From NCBI GenBank assembly GCA_041745295.1, contig JBGTJE010000080.1, positions 57,015 through 121,014 of the forward strand: a DNA stretch of 64,000 bases, given 5' to 3'. Origin of the DNA: JANMEB01 sp041745295 (GTDB lineage: Bacteria > Planctomycetota > Planctomycetia > Pirellulales > Pirellulaceae). Position numbers and translations under genes: made by a program. Below are positions 29,048-37,967 of the stretch, in pieces (position 1 is the stretch's first letter; each line of letters opens with the position of its first letter). The notes under the pieces are model-generated. The model was not told the origin of the DNA and ran no database searches. It saw only the letters and a list, made by a program, of their open reading frames with translations.

Positions 29048-29605
29048 ATGCAAAGCAAAGCGACCACCGTCAAACAGTATCTCGCCGAGTTACCCCAGGA
29101 TCGTCGCGCCGCGATCGAAGCCGTGCGCAACACCGTTCTCAAAAACATCGATAAGGGCTTTGAGGAAGGCATGCAGTACGGCATGATCGGTTGGTACGTT
29201 CCGCACAAGATCTTCCCCGCCGGATACCACTGCGATCCAAAGCAGCCTCTTCCATACGCCTGTTTGGCTTCACAGAAAAACTACATGTCGCTGTACTTGA
29301 TGCCGGCGTACGGCGAGGATGCCGGAGAATCGTGGTTTCGCGAGCAATGGAAAAAGACAGGCAAGAAACTTGACATGGGAAAGTGTTGCATACGCTTTAG
29401 GAAGCTGGACGATCTCGCGCTCGATGTCATCGGCGAAGCGATTCGACGCGTCCCTTTGAAAACGCATATCGAACATTATGAAACAGTATTGAAAACGATC
29501 GCCAAGACCAAAGCGAAGTCCAAGGCACCGGCGCGCAGGCCTGTGAGGGCAAGCGCATCGAGGAAAATGTCCAAGCCATCGACCAAGAAAAAGGTTAGGG
29601 CGTAA
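29048..29605 (+). CDS. DUF1801 protein with basic C-terminal tail
   Basis: 185 residues. Residues 5-130 match the DUF1801 fold (YLAELPQDRRAAIEAVRNTV, then GMIGWYVP and CIRFRKLDDL), whose biochemical role is unknown. The last 45 residues are nearly all Lys, Ala, Arg, Ser and Pro, a disordered basic tail that could bind nucleic acid. Located 67 nt after mntR on the same strand. The hairpin-repeat array begins 8 nt after its stop and could end its transcript. Confidence 0.85.
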   Translation: MQSKATTVKQYLAELPQDRRAAIEAVRNTVLKNIDKGFEEGMQYGMIGWYVPHKIFPAGYHCDPKQPLPYACLASQKNYMSLYLMPAYGEDAGESWFREQWKKTGKKLDMGKCCIRFRKLDDLALDVIGEAIRRVPLKTHIEHYETVLKTIAKTKAKSKAPARRPVRASASRKMSKPSTKKKVRA

Positions 29606-29613
29606 GCTTCCTG

Positions 29614-29763
29614 GTTCCCACGCGGAGCATGGGAACGAGAGATCGAGGCAGAGCCTCGGAGACAGTGGGTTCCCAGGCAGAGCCTGGGAACGAGAGAACA
29701 CTGGCAGAGCCAGTGGCACACGGAATTTCGCTTCTGTCTTGTGTGCCACTGGCTCTGCCAGTG
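29614..29763. repeat. Array of AGA-loop hairpins with a terminator-like inverted repeat
   Basis: Four hairpins follow one another. 29614-29636 has a 7-bp stem GTTCCCA/TGGGAAC. 29644-29658 has stem CGAGGC with loop AGA. 29669-29691 has a 10-bp stem GTTCCCAGGC with loop AGA. 29699-29715 has stem CACTGGC with loop AGA. The last is also half of a perfect 23-bp inverted repeat, 29699-29721 against 29741-29763, followed by a run of five T at 29767-29771, so on the plus strand it resembles a terminator for the DUF1801 gene. Confidence 0.8.
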
Positions 29764-29845
29764 CTGTTTTTGGGCAACGCCCCCGCATAAGCATCCTGGT
29801 TCGCAGGCTCAATCCGGGTACGAAAAATCCGACACCTCTAGCGCG

Positions 29846-29883
29846 CCTTCACCCTGCCCTCTCCCCCGCGGCGGGGGAGAGGG
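29846..29883 (+). repeat. REP-like palindromic repeat
   Basis: The lead CCTTCACCCTG is followed by a perfect 13-bp stem CCCTCTCCCCCGC with its complement and a single central base. Same family as 1883-1984 and 21300-21337. It lies between the convergent DUF1801 and M16 genes; 29764-29845 and 29884-29934 hold nothing recognisable. Confidence 0.8.
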
Positions 29884-29934
29884 AACTTGGTGGATGCTTT
29901 TCATCACGACAACATTAAGTCATCGCGGCTGAGT

Positions 29935-32718
29935 CTATTTTGAATCCGAATCGCCGCTTGGCTCGGCATTCTTGTCGGCTTGGGGCTTGCCGTTGAAATC
30001 GCCGGCTGTGACCGTGATCATCTGTTTGCGGTCGACCAATGTTTTGATGGCCTTGTCGACCATCTCTTTCGTCAGACCTTGGATCCGGGCCTCGCGGGCT
30101 TTGACGAACTCCATGCTGCGGCCGGTCAACAGCTGTTTCTGCAAGATCGCCGCCAGCGAGCTGTCCTGGCCGCGACTCAATCGCATTTGTTCGATCAAGC
30201 CCGTCTTGGATTTGTCCAACTCGTCACCCGTCACGCCGCTTTCGAGTATCCGCGCGAATTCTTCGCTGACGGCTTCTTGAACGCGATCGCGGTTGGTCGG
30301 ATTCATGATCGCAAAGGTCATGAAGGTGGCTCGCTCATCGAGCGGTTCGGCGCTGAACTGCGAGCCGACGCTATACGACAAGCCTTCCTTTTGGCGAACT
30401 CGAACGGCGAGGCGATTCGATAACGCCCCGCCTCCTAAAATGTTATTGCCGACAAACATCGCTTCGAATTCGGGGTGGTCGTCGCGCATGGGCAGCGTAA
30501 TTCCGGCAAAGAAAACGGCGTTGGTTTTATCGGGCGTTTCAATCACGACTGATTCCGATGCGATCTTTGCGCGAGCGGACATGTCAATTCGTTGGTACGG
30601 ATTGGGCGACTTCCAATCGACAAAGATCTGCTCCAAAATCGGTTGAATTTCGGCGGAATCGAAGTCCCCAACGACAACCAATTCGCCGTTTTGCCCGTTG
30701 AAGAACTGTGTGTAAAGTTTTTGGATGTCGTCGATCTGGAGGGCCTTGAGCCGCTCGATCTGTTCGCTGATGGTCGGATAGTAACGAATATCGGTCGGTT
30801 CGTACGGCATAAGCTTGCGCATGAGCGCCTCGACCGCGAGCGATTGGGGTTCCGATTTCTGCGCTTCGGCGCGGGTGAGTTGCTGCGTCCGAATGAGTTC
30901 GAACTCTTCGGCGGGAAACGTCGGCTCGCGCAAGATTTGCCGGAAGACATCGAGCGCGGCGACAAGATCCTCGCGGCGGCATTCCATGCGAAACGATGCT
31001 TCGCCGGTGCCGCTCTGCGAGCTCAAGTTCGCCTTCAGGTCGCGCAGTTTATCTTGAATCTGTTGATAGGAAAGTTGTTTGGTTCCGCGGACCATGAGCT
31101 CGGCGACCACATCGCAGGCATCGTTGAGCCGGCCTTGATTCAGTCCCTTTTCGTCGCCGAAGCGGAGGTTCAGAGTGAGAAGTACTTTTTCTGCCTTGGT
31201 CTTTTTCGGTAGAAACGCGAATCTCAAACCGCTCTTGAGCTGGCCGCGGGTCACCCGTTGTTCGACACTGTCGGGGGCCGTGTCGAAGACTTCTCCTTCG
31301 GCGACTTTGGCGCGTCCTTTGTAATCAGCGACCATTTTTTCAACCGACGGTGATTCCGGAATTCGCGCACGAACGGGATCCTTGGTCGGAATAAACAAGC
31401 CAACCGTGCGATTGCTGGACATTAAGTAGTCTTGGGCCACGCGTTTAACCTCGGAGGTCGACACTTTCTCGAGCTGATCGCGGTGCACGAAGAATAATCG
31501 CCAATCGCCATAGGCCGCCCATTCGCTTAGTTCGATGGCTAGGCGAGAGGTGTTCGCCATCAAGTCGTCGCGCCGTTTGAGCAGTTCGGCGACGCCCCGT
31601 TGGACTTCTTCGTCGCTGATCTCACTTTGCCCGACTTCTTCGACGGTGGCGAGTAAGGCGTCCTTCGTCTTGTCGACATCGCCCTCCGGTGGAACTTCGG
31701 CAAAACAAAGGAGCATGCCCGGGTCATGTCCGGAGTCGGCACTGGCCGTGGCGCTGGAGGCGAGTTTGGTTTCGACAAGCTTCTTGTACAAGCGGCCACT
31801 GGGTCGCATGCTGAGCACTTGGGCAAGCACTTCGACAGCAACGCTATCGGGGTGCGAGGCGGAAGGGATGTGATAACCGGCGCCGACCATGCTCACATCG
31901 CCAACGCGGCGCAAATAGACGACGCGTTCGCCGTCTTGCACGGGCTCTTCCGTGTAGGTCGGCTCAATCGCGGTCTGGGGCGCTTCCAACGCACCAAAAT
32001 GTTTTTCGATAACGGTCAACGCCTTGGTGACGTCGAATCGACCGGCGACGACCAGCATGATGTTGTCGGTGCGATAAAATTTTGAATAAAAGTTTTTGAG
32101 ACGGTTGATCGGCACGCGTTCGATATCCGCTCGATTGCCGATGGTCGACTTGCCGTAGTTGTGCCATTCGAATGCGTTGGACATGATCCGTTGCGAGAGT
32201 ACGCGCCGCGGACTGTTTTCGCCCCGTTCAAACTCGTTGCGGACGACGGTCATTTCCGATGCCAAATCGGTGCCGCTGATAAAGCTATTCACCAATCGGT
32301 CTGCTTCCAATCCGATCGCGAATTCTAGATTTTCGTCACTCGCGGGGAGGGTTTCGTAATAATTGGTTCGATCGTACCAAGTCGTTCCGTTGAAGTTCGT
32401 TGCACCGCGATCCTTCATCGACTTGGGAATATCGCGATTCGTTGGCGTTCCCTTGAACATCAAGTGTTCGAGCAAGTGGGCCATGCCGGTTTCGCCGTAC
32501 CCTTCGTGTCGCGAACCAACGAAAATGGTCATGTTGACCGTGATTTCGGGCTTCGATTGATCGGGGAACAGCAACACGCGGCAGCCGTTATTCAAACGGT
32601 ATTCCGTAATTCCTTCGATCTCAGCGACCATTTCGGTCGATTGGGCGGAGGACAGATTCTGACTTGCAATGGCCATGGCGATAACCAGGAACGAAGAATG
32701 GGTGCGCAAGAATTTCAT
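29935..32718 (-). CDS. Exported M16 family zinc metalloprotease, two-domain
   Basis: 927 residues from ATG 32718 (MKFLRTHSSFLVIAMAIASQ), with GGAG 9 nt upstream; a frame to 32781 was rejected. The signal peptide indicates export. The inverted zinc motif HLLEH is H81, E84, H85, with E162 (VVRNEFERG) as third ligand, spaced as in pitrilysin/insulinase relatives. A second M16 repeat (from about residue 480) lacks the zinc motif and ends with the substrate-binding phrase VRQKEGLSYSVGSQF. Probable periplasmic peptide degradation. Monocistronic. Confidence 0.93.
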   Translation of the reverse strand: MKFLRTHSSFLVIAMAIASQNLSSAQSTEMVAEIEGITEYRLNNGCRVLLFPDQSKPEITVNMTIFVGSRHEGYGETGMAHLLEHLMFKGTPTNRDIPKSMKDRGATNFNGTTWYDRTNYYETLPASDENLEFAIGLEADRLVNSFISGTDLASEMTVVRNEFERGENSPRRVLSQRIMSNAFEWHNYGKSTIGNRADIERVPINRLKNFYSKFYRTDNIMLVVAGRFDVTKALTVIEKHFGALEAPQTAIEPTYTEEPVQDGERVVYLRRVGDVSMVGAGYHIPSASHPDSVAVEVLAQVLSMRPSGRLYKKLVETKLASSATASADSGHDPGMLLCFAEVPPEGDVDKTKDALLATVEEVGQSEISDEEVQRGVAELLKRRDDLMANTSRLAIELSEWAAYGDWRLFFVHRDQLEKVSTSEVKRVAQDYLMSSNRTVGLFIPTKDPVRARIPESPSVEKMVADYKGRAKVAEGEVFDTAPDSVEQRVTRGQLKSGLRFAFLPKKTKAEKVLLTLNLRFGDEKGLNQGRLNDACDVVAELMVRGTKQLSYQQIQDKLRDLKANLSSQSGTGEASFRMECRREDLVAALDVFRQILREPTFPAEEFELIRTQQLTRAEAQKSEPQSLAVEALMRKLMPYEPTDIRYYPTISEQIERLKALQIDDIQKLYTQFFNGQNGELVVVGDFDSAEIQPILEQIFVDWKSPNPYQRIDMSARAKIASESVVIETPDKTNAVFFAGITLPMRDDHPEFEAMFVGNNILGGGALSNRLAVRVRQKEGLSYSVGSQFSAEPLDERATFMTFAIMNPTNRDRVQEAVSEEFARILESGVTGDELDKSKTGLIEQMRLSRGQDSSLAAILQKQLLTGRSMEFVKAREARIQGLTKEMVDKAIKTLVDRKQMITVTAGDFNGKPQADKNAEPSGDSDSK

Positions 32719-32951
32719 CGGAGTACTCCAACCGGCGGCACGTGGGGATAATTCAACCAAGAAACCGATGGACCCAAGCAACGGCCCTCCGCCTCAAACG
32801 ACGTGCGGCCAATCTTAACAATTTCAATGCAAAGTCGTAAGGTGCCGCAGGCGAACGATTGCCAAAGTTGCAGGTGGTTGCTAAGGTGCCAACCGGCGTC
32901 ACCGCAATTCGACTTTTGACCGTCGTGTTTTGATAACGAGGATGAGGGCTC

Positions 32952-33635
32952 ATGCCAGCAGAGGGATCTAACGAGGATTTGTATCAAGCGGTACGCACGG
33001 TGATTCGCCGTCGTAAGACGACCAAGGTATTTGCTTCAGCCGAGCAACCACTAGCAACCGACGCGGCGTTTAAGCAGCAATGCGATGCGATGGTTCGGCA
33101 GTGCATTGACGACGCGGGTTGGGCGCCATTTCACTTCGATCGGCGTTTGGATGAAATCGCCGAGCCGTGGCGCGTCCATTGGCTCGATCAAAACGGATGC
33201 CGACGAATCGCGACTCAACTGAGCCATTGGTTCACGGATCTCAAGCCGGGTAACAAGATGCCGTCCCTTTTGGCGGCGTGCGGTTGCGTGGTATTGGTAA
33301 CCTGGATTCCGCAAGGTGCAACCGCAGGTGAGGATCATCAAAAGCTCATCGCAGTTAATGAGGAGCATCTGGCGGCATCCGCGGCGTACGTCGAGAATCT
33401 GCTGCTGCTTTTGGAGGCTCGCGGGATGGCTTCGTATTGGTCGAGCGGTAGCCTTTTCAAGACCCCGATCGGATTCCAAAAATTGGGGATTTCTGCCGAT
33501 CAGCAATTGATTGCTTGTGTCTTCGTCGATTACGCTCCGCTCGACACCGCCCGCGCGGTTGAGTTGGCTGGCGGTGGACAGCGAGCAAAGCGTTCGCCTT
33601 CTGCAAAATGGACGCGCGAAATCGAAATTGATTGA
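32952..33635 (+). CDS. Nitroreductase family protein
   Basis: 227 residues. FMN-dependent oxidoreductase fold: an N-terminal arginine motif (TVIRRRKTTKVF), CIDDAGWAPFHFDRR where relatives have APS, and a C-terminal flavin-binding region (VENLLLLLEARGMASYWSSG). The usual SxR motif is shifted and substrates cannot be deduced. GAGGG lies just before the ATG. The 233 nt upstream hold no recognisable promoter. Family call good, function open. Confidence 0.85.
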   Translation: MPAEGSNEDLYQAVRTVIRRRKTTKVFASAEQPLATDAAFKQQCDAMVRQCIDDAGWAPFHFDRRLDEIAEPWRVHWLDQNGCRRIATQLSHWFTDLKPGNKMPSLLAACGCVVLVTWIPQGATAGEDHQKLIAVNEEHLAASAAYVENLLLLLEARGMASYWSSGSLFKTPIGFQKLGISADQQLIACVFVDYAPLDTARAVELAGGGQRAKRSPSAKWTREIEID

Positions 33636-33797
33636 CGGTCCGGTTGGCGCGAACAATTCCAACTTAACGCTTATCCGATCGTTGGGAATTTGGGGAAAGA
33701 TTTTCGTTTGGGAACACGATAACGACCTTGGGCAGGAATTCCGCCCGAAAAATTGCTAAAGGATTGGCAACGTAAGTCCCCTTGGGAGTGCCATTCC

Positions 33798-34256
33798 ATG
33801 ACCAATCTCGCGCGGGCCGTTGTGCTCGTCATCGACCCCGATCCGCTATCCCTGACCGCGACTTCAGCAGTCCTGCACTGCGCGGACTATGAAGTCCACT
33901 GCGCGGCGTCACGCGAGGCCGCGTTAAAAGCCGCGCGCGATCTCGATTTGGATCTCATTGTGTGCGATCTCGATATCGGCGGCATTGAAGGCTATGCCTT
34001 GCTCGACGAGATACGTCAGATTCCCCAACGCGGCGACGTCTCCGTCATGTATTCGTCAGCCTGCCAACAGCCGGAAATCATTCGCAAAAGCCACGCCCAG
34101 GGCGCGACGTATCATCTGCGAAAACCCTTCGCCTCACAGGTCCTGTTAGAGCTGGCCGAAAAATCTCTGTGGATGCCGCACCTGATCCGCACGCGAATCC
34201 GCCAACCGCACTTCCAAATTGCGCCAATCGTTGCGAGCCCGAAGTCGACGGCATAG
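33798..34256 (+). CDS. Single-domain response regulator (receiver only)
   Basis: 152 residues from ATG 33798, with GGGAG 9 nt upstream; an ATG at 33753 gives a non-conserved extension. Receiver fold: acidic pair in VLVIDPDPLS, phospho-acceptor Asp57 in LIVCDLDIGG, Ser in VMYSSA and Lys in YHLRKPF. There is no output domain, only a 30-residue Arg/Pro tail. No histidine kinase is nearby. Transcribed in the same direction as pntAB, 136 nt upstream. Confidence 0.88.
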   Translation: MTNLARAVVLVIDPDPLSLTATSAVLHCADYEVHCAASREAALKAARDLDLDLIVCDLDIGGIEGYALLDEIRQIPQRGDVSVMYSSACQQPEIIRKSHAQGATYHLRKPFASQVLLELAEKSLWMPHLIRTRIRQPHFQIAPIVASPKSTA

Positions 34257-34392
34257 GCATCGCGGGCGCCAAATTCGTGTTCGAGCCCGGCCACGGCAAA
34301 CGATCCGGGCCTGTCGGCTTGTCCAACGGGGATTTCCCACTTACCATCGCTGCACGAAGAGCAATCGCCAACAATCCAACCGGAAATATGCC

Positions 34393-35934
34393 ATGATCGT
34401 GGGAGTTGTATCCGAATCTCAAGAACAGGAGTCGCGAGTTGCGGCAACTCCGGCATCGATCGGTCGCTTGCGCAAACTCGGATACGAAGTCCAAATCCAA
34501 ACAGGTTGCGGGCGTCGGTCTCATTTTTCCGACGCGGCCTATCGCGATGCGGGGGTCAAGTTGGTCGATACGGCGCAAGCTGTTTGGTCGACCAGCGACA
34601 TCGTGCTCAAAGTCAATCCGCCGACGAGCTTTGAAGTCAATCAGCTCAAAACCGGCGCGGTGTTGATTTGTTTGCTTTGGCCCGCCCGCAATGGCGACCT
34701 GCTCGACGCGATCAAAAGCCGTGGCGCTTCCGCGATCGCGATGGATAGCATTCCGCGGATTTCGCGGGCGCAAAAGATGGATGTGCTCAGCTCGATGGCC
34801 AACATCGCCGGTTATCGCGCCGTGCTCGAAGCGGCCCATAACTTCGGCGGATTCTTTACCGGCCAAATGACGGCCGCAGGAAAAGTTCCCCCCGCCAAGG
34901 TGCTTGTGATCGGCGCGGGAGTCGCCGGTTTGGCAGCCATCGGCGCCGCGCGCGGATTGGGGGCAATCGTCCGAGCCTTCGACACGCGCGCCGCGGTGAA
35001 AGAGCAAGTCAAAAGCATGGGCGCGGAATTCCTCGAATTGGATTATCACGAGGAAGGGGAAGGAGCCGGCGGCTACGCCAAAGAAATGACCAAAGCGTTC
35101 ATCGACGCCGAAATGGCATTGTTCGCGCAACAAGCCCGCGAAGTCGACATCATCATTACAACGGCCTTGATTCCGAATAAACCCGCCCCGAAACTGATCA
35201 CGGCCGAGATGGTTCGCTCGATGAAACCGGGAAGCGTGATCGTCGACATGGCGGCCGAACAAGGGGGCAATTGCGAGCTGACAGAGCCTGGCAAAATCGT
35301 TGAAAAGGACGGCGTGAAAATCGTCGGCTACACCGATCTGGCCGGACGACTGCCGACCCAGGCCTCGACGCTTTACGCAAACAATCTGGTCAACCTGCTC
35401 ACCGATCTAACCCCCAAGAAAAACGGCGAAATCGAATTCAATTTGCAAGATGACGTGGTCCGCGGATCACTCGTCGCGAACCGCGGCGAAATCAATTGGC
35501 CGCTTCCCAAGATTCAACCGTTCGTGCCGGCGGCCAGCACCGAAAACATCGACTTTCAAGAATCGAGATTGGCTCCCCAATGGCAGCGCTGGCTTGTCCA
35601 AGGGCTGGGAATCGTATTCGCGATTGGGCTTCTATTGCTCATTGGGCGTTTTGCGCCGGAACGGCTGATCGCGCATTTGAGTGTTTTCGTTTTGGCGTGC
35701 TTCGTCGGTTGGCAAGTCGTCTGGAACGTGACGCCCGCGCTGCACACGCCGCTAATGAGTGTCACTAATGCGATAAGTGGAATCATCTTAATCGGCGCCA
35801 TGCTGCAAATCCGCGCGCCGTGGTATGGAATCACCACGCTACTCGCGGCTTTTGCCGTGCTGATTGCCTCGATCAACGTCGTCGGCGGATTTTTGGTCAC
35901 TCAACGCATGCTCAGCATGTTTCGCAGGGGATGA
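34393..35934 (+). CDS. pntA: Proton-translocating transhydrogenase subunit alpha
   Basis: 513 residues from ATG 34393 (MIVGVVSESQEQESRVAATP); the frame opens at 34219 but that stretch overlaps the previous gene and is Arg-rich nonsense. NAD(H)-binding domain I with VLVIGAGVAGLAAIGAARGLG and FDTRAAVKEQV, then NIVYADNN-type end (ASTLYANNLVNLL), and four membrane helices from residue about 395 to the C-terminus. This is the E. coli-like arrangement, with domain I and four helices on one chain. Couples hydride transfer between NADH and NADP+ to proton entry. Confidence 0.95.
   Translation: MIVGVVSESQEQESRVAATPASIGRLRKLGYEVQIQTGCGRRSHFSDAAYRDAGVKLVDTAQAVWSTSDIVLKVNPPTSFEVNQLKTGAVLICLLWPARNGDLLDAIKSRGASAIAMDSIPRISRAQKMDVLSSMANIAGYRAVLEAAHNFGGFFTGQMTAAGKVPPAKVLVIGAGVAGLAAIGAARGLGAIVRAFDTRAAVKEQVKSMGAEFLELDYHEEGEGAGGYAKEMTKAFIDAEMALFAQQAREVDIIITTALIPNKPAPKLITAEMVRSMKPGSVIVDMAAEQGGNCELTEPGKIVEKDGVKIVGYTDLAGRLPTQASTLYANNLVNLLTDLTPKKNGEIEFNLQDDVVRGSLVANRGEINWPLPKIQPFVPAASTENIDFQESRLAPQWQRWLVQGLGIVFAIGLLLLIGRFAPERLIAHLSVFVLACFVGWQVVWNVTPALHTPLMSVTNAISGIILIGAMLQIRAPWYGITTLLAAFAVLIASINVVGGFLVTQRMLSMFRRG
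35926..35930 (+). promoter_or_regulatory. Ribosome site deciding the pntB start
   Basis: AGGGG ends directly before ATG 35931 and 6 nt before ATG 35937. The spacing selects 35937 as the pntB start, just after the pntA stop codon. Confidence 0.6.
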
Positions 35935-35936
35935 GC

Positions 35937-37412
35937 ATGCCGTATCAACTGCACCAAATCGCTTACTTGATCGCCGCTGTCTGCTTCATCTTTAGCCTCG
36001 GCGGGCTAAGCCGGCATGAATCCGCGCGGCGCGGCAATCTGCTGGGCATCATTGGCATTTTAATTGCTGTCGCGGCGACGATTTTCTCGCAACAGATTCT
36101 CGGCAGCTATTATCTGTTAGCTCCGGCACTCCTGATCGGGGCGGCGATCGGAACCGTGGTCGCATTGCGCGTCGAAATGACCGCCATGCCGCAACTGGTG
36201 GCCATCTTGCATAGCTTTGTCGGAATGGCCGCGGTCCTTGTCGGGATTTGTAACTTCAGCGCTAACTCGATTGTTGAAGTGCGTGAGGCAATTGCCGACC
36301 CGGCGCTGCAGACGGCAGCGGCGGATGCTGCGGCGCAGGCCGTAATCTCGGCCGAGATCATTATTCACAAGATCGAGATTTTCCTGGGTGTGTTTATTGG
36401 CGGGATCACCTTTGCCGGCTCGATCATTGCGTGGGGAAAGCTGCAAGGTCGCTTTACCAGCAAGCCGGTTCTGTTGCCTGCGCGGCATTGGCTCAATTTG
36501 GGATTCCTCGTCGCGTGTGCGGCACTCGGCTATTGGTTTCTCAGCGTGCAGACAATCGGCGTCGGCCTAGTTCCTTTGGTGCTGATGACGTTGCTTTCGT
36601 TTGCGCTCGGCGTGCACCTGGTCGTGGCGATCGGCGGAGCCGACATGCCGGTGGTCGTCTCGATGCTCAATAGCTATTCCGGCTGGGCAGCGGCCGCAAC
36701 CGGATTTTTGCTGGAAAACGACTTGCTGATTGTGACGGGCGCTCTGGTTGGCAGCAGCGGTGCGATTCAGAGCTACATCATGTGCCGTGCGATGAACCGC
36801 TCTTTTTTAAGCGTGATCTTGGGGGGCTTTGGCGTCGAATCGGGTTCTCAAGTTGCGGCGAGCGGCGAGGCAAAGGCCCATACCGAAGTCTTTGCCGATG
36901 AAGTCGGCCAGCATTTGCTCGAATCGCAAAGCGTCATCGTCATTCCGGGTTACGGGATGGCCGTCGCTCAAGCCCAGCATCCGATTCGCGAGATCACGGA
37001 CATCTTGCGCAAGCGGGGCGTGAACACGCGATTCGCAATCCATCCGGTCGCCGGGCGTTTGCCCGGGCACATGAACGTGCTCTTGGCGGAAGCAAACGTC
37101 CCTTACGACATCGTGCTCGAACTGGACGAGATCAACGAAGACTTTCCGTCCACCGATTTAGTGCTGGTGATTGGCGCCAACGATATCGTCAATCCTGCTG
37201 CGTTGGACGATCCGTCGAGTCCGATTTATGGGATGCCGGTGCTGGAATGTTGGAAATCCGGCGAAGTCGTAGTGCTCAAGCGGAGCATGGCGACGGGTTA
37301 TTCCGGGGTCGACAATCCGCTGTTCTACAAAGAGAACACCCGCATGCTCTTCGGTGACGCCAAAGCCAGCGTCGACGGAATTCTGAGCTATCTGAAACAG
37401 GCGGCGGGTTAG
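35937..37412 (+). CDS. pntB: Proton-translocating transhydrogenase subunit beta
   Basis: 491 residues, slightly longer than E. coli PntB (462). About nine membrane helices (residues 5-280, including GADMPVVVSMLNSYSGWAAA, the conserved proton-channel region) then the NADP(H)-binding domain III with VIPGYGMAVAQAQHP, VAGRLPGHMNVLLAEA, IGANDIVNPAA and LKRSMATGYSGVDNPLF. Starts 2 nt after pntA stops. A 25-residue Ala-rich insertion (ADPALQTAAADAAAQAV) lies between helices near residue 120. Confidence 0.95.
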   Translation: MPYQLHQIAYLIAAVCFIFSLGGLSRHESARRGNLLGIIGILIAVAATIFSQQILGSYYLLAPALLIGAAIGTVVALRVEMTAMPQLVAILHSFVGMAAVLVGICNFSANSIVEVREAIADPALQTAAADAAAQAVISAEIIIHKIEIFLGVFIGGITFAGSIIAWGKLQGRFTSKPVLLPARHWLNLGFLVACAALGYWFLSVQTIGVGLVPLVLMTLLSFALGVHLVVAIGGADMPVVVSMLNSYSGWAAAATGFLLENDLLIVTGALVGSSGAIQSYIMCRAMNRSFLSVILGGFGVESGSQVAASGEAKAHTEVFADEVGQHLLESQSVIVIPGYGMAVAQAQHPIREITDILRKRGVNTRFAIHPVAGRLPGHMNVLLAEANVPYDIVLELDEINEDFPSTDLVLVIGANDIVNPAALDDPSSPIYGMPVLECWKSGEVVVLKRSMATGYSGVDNPLFYKENTRMLFGDAKASVDGILSYLKQAAG

Positions 37413-37527
37413 TTTGCGGCGGAATTCGAGAGTTGAGAGGGACAAAGGGGACGGCCCCGTTAGATGTTTCCGTATTTTTTGTGGCGGATAAGAGATCGTC
37501 GACTTGTGATGACATCATGCGACACTG

Positions 37528-37845
37528 TCACAGGACGCATTTCGCGCGAATTGTGAGTTCGTACGTAGCTTCAAATCCATCGCCCCCGAGAATCGGCGTT
37601 GTGGCGCATTGAATCCTGGCCTTGTTACCGTCGCGAGAATATTGGAACGGCTTGCCTGTTACGGGGTCCAGCGGAATCGGAAGGTCAAACTTACCCTCCA
37701 AACTATCCGGCAATTGTCCATCGTTTTTTGCCGCGTAGTCACGAATTGATTCGATCGTGCGCAGTACGGCAAATCGCTGGTTTCCTTTGCATGCAACGTT
37801 CGATAACACACCGTAATCCGTATTGTAATTCGAAGCAAAGCCCAT
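37528..37845 (-). CDS. Possible C-terminal fragment of a secreted-protein gene
   Basis: 105 residues, no signal peptide. LRTIESIRDYAAKNDGQLPD and IPLDPVTGKPFQY are phrases that, from memory, stand near the C-terminus of longer planctomycete secreted proteins, and YELTIR matches their end. The gene directly upstream (37968-38990) resembles the N-terminal part of the same proteins, so the two may be pieces of one interrupted gene, or a natural split. The gap of 122 nt between them shows nothing. No ribosome site was recognised. Confidence 0.5.
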   Translation of the reverse strand: MGFASNYNTDYGVLSNVACKGNQRFAVLRTIESIRDYAAKNDGQLPDSLEGKFDLPIPLDPVTGKPFQYSRDGNKARIQCATTPILGGDGFEATYELTIRAKCVL

Positions 37846-37967
37846 CGAAGTCAGAAATCCCGACGTAAAACGGCATCCAGCTTAACGGTTGCTTCCATGA
37901 GTTTCACGGAACACTCATTCAATTGTGGATGGGCCTTGTGGAACGGCACATGCAGCCAATTGAGAAA

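Noticed and set aside
29614..29763. CRISPR array
   Set aside because: The stems differ in sequence and spacing, with no constant repeat or regular spacers; they are hairpins, not CRISPR units.
34219..34392. N-terminal extension of pntA
   Set aside because: Arg/His-rich, overlaps the receiver gene's end, and PntA family members start at the MIVGVVSE equivalent.
34078..35262. 394-residue open frame antisense to pntA
   Set aside because: Shadow of the GC-biased codons of pntA; His/Arg/Asp-rich nonsense with no motif.
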